Assembly (NCBI RefSeq): GCF_005405285.1
Contig: NZ_BJDT01000001.1
Coordinates: 34,726-98,725, forward strand
Source of the DNA: Weissella sagaensis
Lineage (GTDB): Bacteria; Bacillota; Bacilli; Lactobacillales; Lactobacillaceae
Length of the DNA: 64,000 nt
Reading direction: 5' to 3'
The notes beneath the pieces are model-generated. The model was not told the origin of the DNA. It searched no databases and saw nothing but the letters and a program-made list of their open reading frames with translations. Shown piece after piece: positions 59,946-64,000 of this stretch; within the stretch, counting starts at the first letter, position 1, and each line of letters opens with the position of its first letter. Made by a program: the position numbers and the translations under genes.

Positions 59946-60206
59946 ATGATGACGTTAACACCGCGAATATCAATTGCAACCATGATGACGGTTTTACCAT
60001 TGAAAGGGGAAATTTTCTTTAAAAAAGATAAAGAAGGTTTTTTTACAACATCTGATCTAGGCCCCAAGCTACTTATAACGCTTAAAAGTCCTGCTGAAAT
60101 TGCTCAAATGCTCAAAGAATTTAATTTTATGATTGATGAACATACAGTTGATGCAGATGATAATGAATTAATCCGTTATACTGATTTATCATTAGTAAAC
60201 GCATAA
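59946..60206 (+). CDS. Hypothetical 86-residue protein
   Basis: It reads MMTLTPRISIATMMTVLPLK then a charged mixed alpha/beta part (EIFFKKDKEGFFTTSDLGPKLLI, SPAEIAQMLKEFNFMIDEHTVDADDNELIRYTDLSLVNA). No signal peptide, membrane segment or known motif. GAAAGGA lies just upstream; ATG 59946 gives better spacing than ATG 59940. It is flanked by a cre-like site and a strong terminator, so it looks like an independent expressed gene. Function unknown. Confidence 0.68.
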   Translation: MMTLTPRISIATMMTVLPLKGEIFFKKDKEGFFTTSDLGPKLLITLKSPAEIAQMLKEFNFMIDEHTVDADDNELIRYTDLSLVNA

Positions 60207-60208
60207 TT

Positions 60209-60251
60209 AAAATGCTAATTGATAGTTTTTTAACTATCAGTTAGCATTTTT
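60209..60251 (+). terminator. Terminator of the hypothetical gene
   Basis: AAAATGCTAATTGATAGTT / AACTATCAGTTAGCATTTT followed by T, 18-19-bp arms. Confidence 0.93.
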
Positions 60252-60336
60252 ATTTGAAAATAAGGAGGATATATTTTCATATCATGTTGTTCGGGTTATA
60301 TTTATAATTAAGAGAAAATAATAGGAGTAATCAAAT

Positions 60337-60846
60337 ATGACGGGGATTCAACGACAAGAAGCAATTAAAGCAGCTTTAAGTAACCCAGATACAGTAATTA
60401 GTGCAAATCGATTTGCAAAGCAGCTCATGGTATCACGACAAACAATTGTGGGCGATATTGCACTATTACGTGCTAGGGGTGAACAAATTGTAGCCACACC
60501 GCAAGGGTATCGATATCAAACTAAGCAACGGCATAGTACTATAATTGTTGTACAACATAACGCACAACAAATTGAAGCGGAATTAACAGCCCTTGTTAAT
60601 GCAGGCGTAACAATTGCCGATGTACAAGTTGATCATCCAGTTTATGGCCTATTGAAAGGTGAACTGGCAATTCAATCAATAACTGATGTGAAACAATTTG
60701 TTTATCATTTGAGTAAAACAAGTGGTGAACCCTTGTCTGCACTAACTGATGGGTTGCATATGCACCGCATTGAATACGAAGATGTTGCTAATTTGGAAAA
60801 AGCTAAGATTGCTTTAAAAGAACTTCATATCTTATACGAAGACTAG
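60337..60846 (+). CDS. niaR: Niacin-responsive repressor NiaR (HTH_11 + 3H domain)
   Basis: 169 residues. The N-terminal HTH (RQEAIKAALSNPDTVISANRFAKQLMVSRQTIVGDIALLRARGEQIVATPQGYRY) and C-terminal 3H domain are present. The three histidines of the domain are seen in VVQHNAQQIEAEL, VDHPVYGLLKGEL and DGLHMHRIE. NiaR binds nicotinic acid and represses NAD synthesis or niacin uptake genes. The gene just downstream is a NiaP-like transporter with an operator in between. SD AGGAG precedes ATG 60337. Confidence 0.93.
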   Translation: MTGIQRQEAIKAALSNPDTVISANRFAKQLMVSRQTIVGDIALLRARGEQIVATPQGYRYQTKQRHSTIIVVQHNAQQIEAELTALVNAGVTIADVQVDHPVYGLLKGELAIQSITDVKQFVYHLSKTSGEPLSALTDGLHMHRIEYEDVANLEKAKIALKELHILYED

Positions 60847-60852
60847 TTTAGG

Positions 60853-60914
60853 TTGACAAGACACCCCAATAGCCTTATGATATTAGACATTACAGGGGTG
60901 TCTTTACACCTGGT
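60853..60914 (+). promoter_or_regulatory. niaP promoter and NiaR operator
   Basis: TTGACA (60853-60858), a 17-bp spacer, TATGAT (60876-60881). ACAGGGGTGT-CTT-TACACCTGGT (60892-60914) is an inverted repeat of the ACAGGTGT/ACACCTGT type used by NiaR, just downstream of the start point. AAGACACCCC (60858-60867) also pairs with GGGGTGTCTT (60895-60904) and may act as a hairpin. Confidence 0.75.
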
Positions 60915-60956
60915 TAGGAGTAACTGACGATAAATTAGTCAGTAATGTGAAGTGTT

Positions 60957-62144
60957 GTGAGTCAAATACATAAATTGTTGACGGTGACAGGATTAGCCTG
61001 GTTGTTTGATGCTATGGATGTGGGATTATTATCGTTTATATTGGTGGCAATTCAGCAAGAATGGCATCTGTCTTCAGTTCAAGTTGGTTGGTTGGGATCT
61101 GTAAATTCGATTGGATTGGCTGTCGGCGCTGTGACTTTTGGTATTTTAGCTGATCAAAAGGGTCGAAAATTGATGCTGATGGCAACGTTATTGATTTTCT
61201 CAGTCGCTACTGGGTTATCAGCTTTTACAATGGGCTTTATTGGGTTTATTATTTTACGATTTTTTGTTGGTGTTGGACTAGGCGGTGAACTGCCTGTTGC
61301 CACGACGTTAGTTTCTGAACATGTTAGTAAGGAAAAGCGTGGTCGCATAATTGTTTTATTGGAAAGTTTTTGGGCGGTTGGCTGGTTAATTGCTAGTTTG
61401 TTAGCATACTTTGTGATGCCACAATTTGGTTGGCGAATAACCTTGATTATTTCGGCATTAACTGGATTTTACGTGTTGGTTTTACGTCGTCATTTACCAG
61501 AGGATATTAATAAAGGAACAACCAAAGGTAATCGGGAATCCGTTAGTGTTAAACTAAAAAAGTTATTCCATAAAGAATATCGTCATCAAACGATTATGCT
61601 ATGGATTGTTTGGTTTATGATTATGTTTTCTTATTATGGCATCTTTTTGTGGCTACCAAGTGTGTTGATTGGTAAAGGATTTAGTACCGTTAATAGTTTT
61701 GGCTATGTTGTCATCATGACATTAGCACAATTACCAGGATACTTTACATCAGCATGGCTTGTCGAAAAATGGGGACGCAAACCAGTTATTGCCGTATTCT
61801 TATTGGGAACAGCTATTTTTGCAGCACTATTTGGATTTTCTACTAGTTTAACGATGATTATGATTTCAGGTATGTTATTATCATTCTTTAATCTAGGTGC
61901 TTGGGGTGCGATGTATGCTTATACGCCAGAATCTTATCCAGCAGCTATCCGTGCAACAGGGAATGGCTTTGCAGGAGGATTTGGTCGCTTGGGAGGTGTG
62001 TTAGGTCCGCTCTCAATTGGTTTCTTTATTGGTCATGGTTTGTCGTTTGCAAATATCTTTAGTATTTTCAGTTTGGCCTTAGTTATTGCAATTGTTGTCA
62101 TCTTACTTTTAGGTAAAGAAACGCGTGGTCAAGAAATTGATTAA
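60957..62144 (+). CDS. niaP: Niacin transporter NiaP-like (MFS)
   Basis: 395 residues, 12 hydrophobic segments. AWLFDAMDVGLLSFILVAIQQEWHLSS and GILADQKGRKLMLM are the MFS D-x-x-D and G-x-x-x-D-x-x-G-R-R/K motifs. GVGLGGELPVATTLVSEHVSKEKRGR and YTPESYPAAIRATGNG are typical of the sugar/aromatic-acid branch that includes NiaP. The identification rests on this branch and on the upstream niaR and operator. The start is GTG 60957 with a weak SD. It imports nicotinate or nicotinamide for NAD. Confidence 0.87.
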   Translation: MSQIHKLLTVTGLAWLFDAMDVGLLSFILVAIQQEWHLSSVQVGWLGSVNSIGLAVGAVTFGILADQKGRKLMLMATLLIFSVATGLSAFTMGFIGFIILRFFVGVGLGGELPVATTLVSEHVSKEKRGRIIVLLESFWAVGWLIASLLAYFVMPQFGWRITLIISALTGFYVLVLRRHLPEDINKGTTKGNRESVSVKLKKLFHKEYRHQTIMLWIVWFMIMFSYYGIFLWLPSVLIGKGFSTVNSFGYVVIMTLAQLPGYFTSAWLVEKWGRKPVIAVFLLGTAIFAALFGFSTSLTMIMISGMLLSFFNLGAWGAMYAYTPESYPAAIRATGNGFAGGFGRLGGVLGPLSIGFFIGHGLSFANIFSIFSLALVIAIVVILLLGKETRGQEID

Positions 62145-62155
62145 TTAAATAAAAT

Positions 62156-62195
62156 AAAGGTCTATCCTTGTTATATGACTAGGGATAGGCCTTTT
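62156..62195 (+). terminator. Terminator of niaP
   Basis: AAAGGTCTATCCT / AGGGATAGGCCTTT followed by T. Confidence 0.85.
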
Positions 62196-62238
62196 TGGTC
62201 GTATCATGCATCTTTTTTTCTATATTTAAAATATTTAG

Positions 62239-62269
62239 TTGACCTTAACGTTACGTTACCCCTTATGAT
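62239..62269 (+). promoter_or_regulatory. MerR-type promoter with 19-bp spacer
   Basis: TTGACC (62239-62244), exactly 19 bp, TATGAT (62264-62269). The spacer contains TAACGT-T-ACGTTA (62246-62258), similar to the GACCCTAACGTTGCG core of Mta-type sites. It suits autoactivation by the MerR protein that follows. Confidence 0.75.
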
Positions 62270-62301
62270 TGTTTTATCGTGAAAGGAATATTTTTTTAGT
62301 T

Positions 62302-63057
62302 ATGACATATACAATTAAAACTGTTGCTAAATTATCAGGCGTTAGTACAAGGACATTAAGGTACTATGATGAAATTTCATTATTAAAACCAGCAATGATT
62401 AATTCATCGGGTTATCGCCTTTATGGGGATGAAGAGATTAATCGATTACAGCAAATTTTATATTATCGTGAATTGGATTTTAGTTTGGAAGAAATTAAAC
62501 TCATTTTAGACGATCCAAAATTTGATGTTAAAAAAGCGCTACACATACAGTATCAACAGCTTTTGTCTCGTAGGGAACGCATTGAAAATTTATTGTTAAA
62601 TATTAAGAAAACCATGCAGTATTATCAAGGAGAAATTGACATGACAGCTAGTGACAAATTTTCAGCATTTAAAGTACAACAAATTACACAGAATGAACAA
62701 CAGTATGGGGATGAGATTCGTTCAAAATATGGTACTGATCAGGTAGATCAAGCTAATAAAAAATATTTACGATTAACACAAGCTGATATGGATGAAATGA
62801 AATTAGTTGAAAAACAGCTTTTTGAGCAATTAGCATTGTATGTTGTAACACCTGATTTGCAAGGGAAAATTGCACACGAAATATTTGAATTACACAAATT
62901 ATGGCTGAGTTTTACGCTACCAGAATATTCTGCAGAGATGCATAAAGGTATCGTAACAATGTATGTTGAAGATGAACGCTTTAAAATGTATTACGATGAA
63001 AAAGAACCAGGTAGTGCAGAGGCTTTGTACCATATTATTCAACATTATGCATCGTGA
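62302..63057 (+). CDS. MerR-family regulator with TipAS-like effector domain
   Basis: 251 residues. The N-terminal MerR domain (TIKTVAKLSGVSTRTLRYYDEISLLKPAMINSSGYRLYGDEEINRLQQI) is followed by a coiled coil (about 75-115) and a helical TipAS-type domain (about 125-250: YGDEIRSKYGTDQVDQANKKYLRLTQADMDEMKLVEKQLFEQLA). TipAL/Mta/SkgA relatives bind hydrophobic drugs and activate efflux or stress genes. Its own promoter shows the MerR layout. No efflux gene is adjacent; niaP lies upstream with its own terminator. ATG 62302 is chosen at MTYTIK, with GAAAGGAA upstream. Confidence 0.88.
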   Translation: MTYTIKTVAKLSGVSTRTLRYYDEISLLKPAMINSSGYRLYGDEEINRLQQILYYRELDFSLEEIKLILDDPKFDVKKALHIQYQQLLSRRERIENLLLNIKKTMQYYQGEIDMTASDKFSAFKVQQITQNEQQYGDEIRSKYGTDQVDQANKKYLRLTQADMDEMKLVEKQLFEQLALYVVTPDLQGKIAHEIFELHKLWLSFTLPEYSAEMHKGIVTMYVEDERFKMYYDEKEPGSAEALYHIIQHYAS

Positions 63058-63069
63058 TAATGTTGGCAT

Positions 63070-63085
63070 TGTTTCACGTGGAACA
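63070..63085. other. parS site 5
   Basis: TGTTTCACGTGGAACA. The complement TGTTCCACGTGAAACA matches the Bacillus ParB-binding consensus TGTTNCACGTGAAACA at every position. It is intergenic. Confidence 0.85.
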
Positions 63086-63098
63086 AGTATTATTAAGT

Positions 63099-63144
63099 AA
63101 AAAACCGTAAGTTGCCAAAAATGTTCTGGCAACTTACGGTTTTT
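63099..63144. terminator. Bidirectional terminator
   Basis: AAAAAACCGTAAGTTGCCA / TGGCAACTTACGGTTTTT, about 18-bp arms, between convergent genes. Confidence 0.93.
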
Positions 63145-63163
63145 ATTTGATGCAAAATCTGAC

Positions 63164-63838
63164 TTATTCAGTAGGATAAATCTTTCTAAGATTATTAATA
63201 TCTTGTTCTGATAGCGCTGTAATACCCTGATCAACAGGATACATAACGGAATTTTTATTTTCTGTATGATTTAATCCAAGCGCGTGACCAACTTCATGAA
63301 TAGCGGCTGATAATCGTGGGGGATATGCATTATTTAATGTTGCTTTACCATGATTATAATCAATATTTACAAAACCAGTTTGAGAATAAATTTCGGGTCC
63401 ACCGACACCTAGTTCTTGGAAATTACTTTCATTTTGAGAAGGTTTATTGTAGACCCCCAATGTGAGCGTGTTTTTTGAATCACTTTGTTCTTGCGCCGTA
63501 ATCTTTACAATACCAGTTTCATTATAGATATCCATGGCTTGTAAAAATATGTGTTGGGTTTGTTGTGGCACGTTATTATCAAACTTATAAGTGTAAACGT
63601 TAGATAGTTTTTTACCCCGAACAATTGATTCAATATCGTCATCAGTCTGGCTACCTTTGTCAGGCTGTGTTTCGCCTTGTTTTTTAGTAGCAATAGGTAG
63701 CTCATTTGACCATGATTTTAAATTGGTAATTAAACCACTTAATTCACTATTAATTTGTTGGCTAACCGTTGGCGTTGTTACCCAATTGTAGCCAACGAGG
63801 GCAACAATGATAAGTATGATGCCTTTAAAAAATTTCAT
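63164..63838 (-). CDS. Matrixin-type (M10) zinc metalloprotease, membrane-anchored or secreted
   Basis: 224 residues. One N-terminal hydrophobic segment (about 4-22, FFKGIILIIVALVGYNWV) acts as signal or anchor, followed by a low-complexity Gln/Asp/Ser linker. The catalytic domain has the metzincin zinc motif HEVGHALGLNH and the Met-turn SVMYP. The preceding GFVNIDYNHGKATLNN segment fits the M10 beta-sheet edge. The enzyme should cut proteins outside the cell; there is no visible propeptide cysteine switch. ATG 63838 is used, with AAAGG upstream. Confidence 0.88.
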   Translation of the reverse strand: MKFFKGIILIIVALVGYNWVTTPTVSQQINSELSGLITNLKSWSNELPIATKKQGETQPDKGSQTDDDIESIVRGKKLSNVYTYKFDNNVPQQTQHIFLQAMDIYNETGIVKITAQEQSDSKNTLTLGVYNKPSQNESNFQELGVGGPEIYSQTGFVNIDYNHGKATLNNAYPPRLSAAIHEVGHALGLNHTENKNSVMYPVDQGITALSEQDINNLRKIYPTE

Positions 63839-63991
63839 TGTGGTTACCTTTCTGTACACCTAGACCATGGTGTAAACAACTTAAATTATAGTATATCAAA
63901 TTAAGAGAAACCTTATAGATACTTTGGTGAGCTGATTGATAGAAAGATTTGACTAAGATATTTCAGTAAATTAATAAATAAAACAATAATG

Positions 63992-63997
63992 TTGACA
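63992..63997 (+). promoter_or_regulatory. Possible -35 box at window edge
   Basis: TTGACA three bases from the window end; the -10 box and any gene lie outside. The rest of 63860-64000 shows no gene. Confidence 0.3.
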
Positions 63998-64000
63998 CGG

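Noticed and set aside
1-64000. Insertion sequences, prophage genes, rRNA, tRNA and defence systems
   Set aside because: No transposase, integrase, phage structural, restriction or toxin-antitoxin motifs, and no tRNA cloverleaf or rRNA sequence, were recognised on either strand by reading. A profile search could still find weak cases.

Overview
The window looks like a chromosomal segment of a low-GC, Gram-positive lactic acid bacterium. The best fit is the Leuconostocaceae (Weissella, Periweissella or Leuconostoc). This rests on the AT-rich composition, AGGAGG-type ribosome binding sites, T-box and TPP riboswitches, several D-2-hydroxyacid dehydrogenases, pyruvate oxidase, and a secreted glucan-binding-repeat protein like the binding domains of dextransucrases. 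The genus is an inference. No rRNA, tRNA, prophage, insertion sequence or CRISPR array was seen.

Layout. 0-5 kb: 3'-truncated NEAT-domain (haem-binding type) surface protein, ktrA, and a T-box-controlled amino-acid permease. 5-11 kb: a DUF368 membrane protein, then tandem TPP riboswitches driving thiS-thiF-thiG, an M20 amidohydrolase and a dicarboxylate/amino-acid symporter broken by an in-frame amber codon. 11-18 kb: a MerR-linked SDR/hydrolase/acetyltransferase set, pyruvate oxidase, a formate/nitrite-type channel and rlmH. 18.2-18.9 kb: a noncoding AT-rich region with seven DnaA boxes, a candidate replication origin or DnaA-binding cluster. 19-26 kb: ktrB, a HAD phosphatase, RNase H, a GntR-ABC operon and a purine permease. 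26-40 kb: amino-acid/2-oxo-acid metabolism with two aminotransferase + D-2-hydroxyacid dehydrogenase pairs, a third dehydrogenase, a ketopantoate-reductase family enzyme and transporters. 40-51 kb: a LacI-controlled disaccharide-type permease, nucleoside hydrolase, nanE, and a polyol/pentose locus (GPH symporter, ROK regulator, SDR, FGGY kinase). 51-56 kb: bioY-birA under a BirA box, guanine deaminase and a purine permease. 56-64 kb: organophosphate-type transporter, glucan-binding protein, T-box(Met)-controlled MetE-like enzyme, niaR-niaP, a TipA/Mta-type MerR and a matrixin-type protease.

Three items stand out. (1) Five parS-like 16-mers lie between 26 and 63 kb and a DnaA-box cluster lies beside rlmH, so the window is probably origin-proximal even though dnaA and parB are absent from it. 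(2) The aminotransferase/D-hydroxyacid dehydrogenase operon at 35.9-38.1 kb is preceded by a promoter, a 20-codon leader peptide whose last nine residues are mostly Trp/Tyr/Phe, mutually exclusive hairpins and an intrinsic terminator. This is a candidate aromatic-amino-acid attenuator for a pathway that would make phenyllactate-type acids. (3) Several vitamin and nucleobase loci carry readable control sites: TPP, BirA, NiaR and PurR-like boxes.

All functions are inferred from sequence reading alone; no database search was run.
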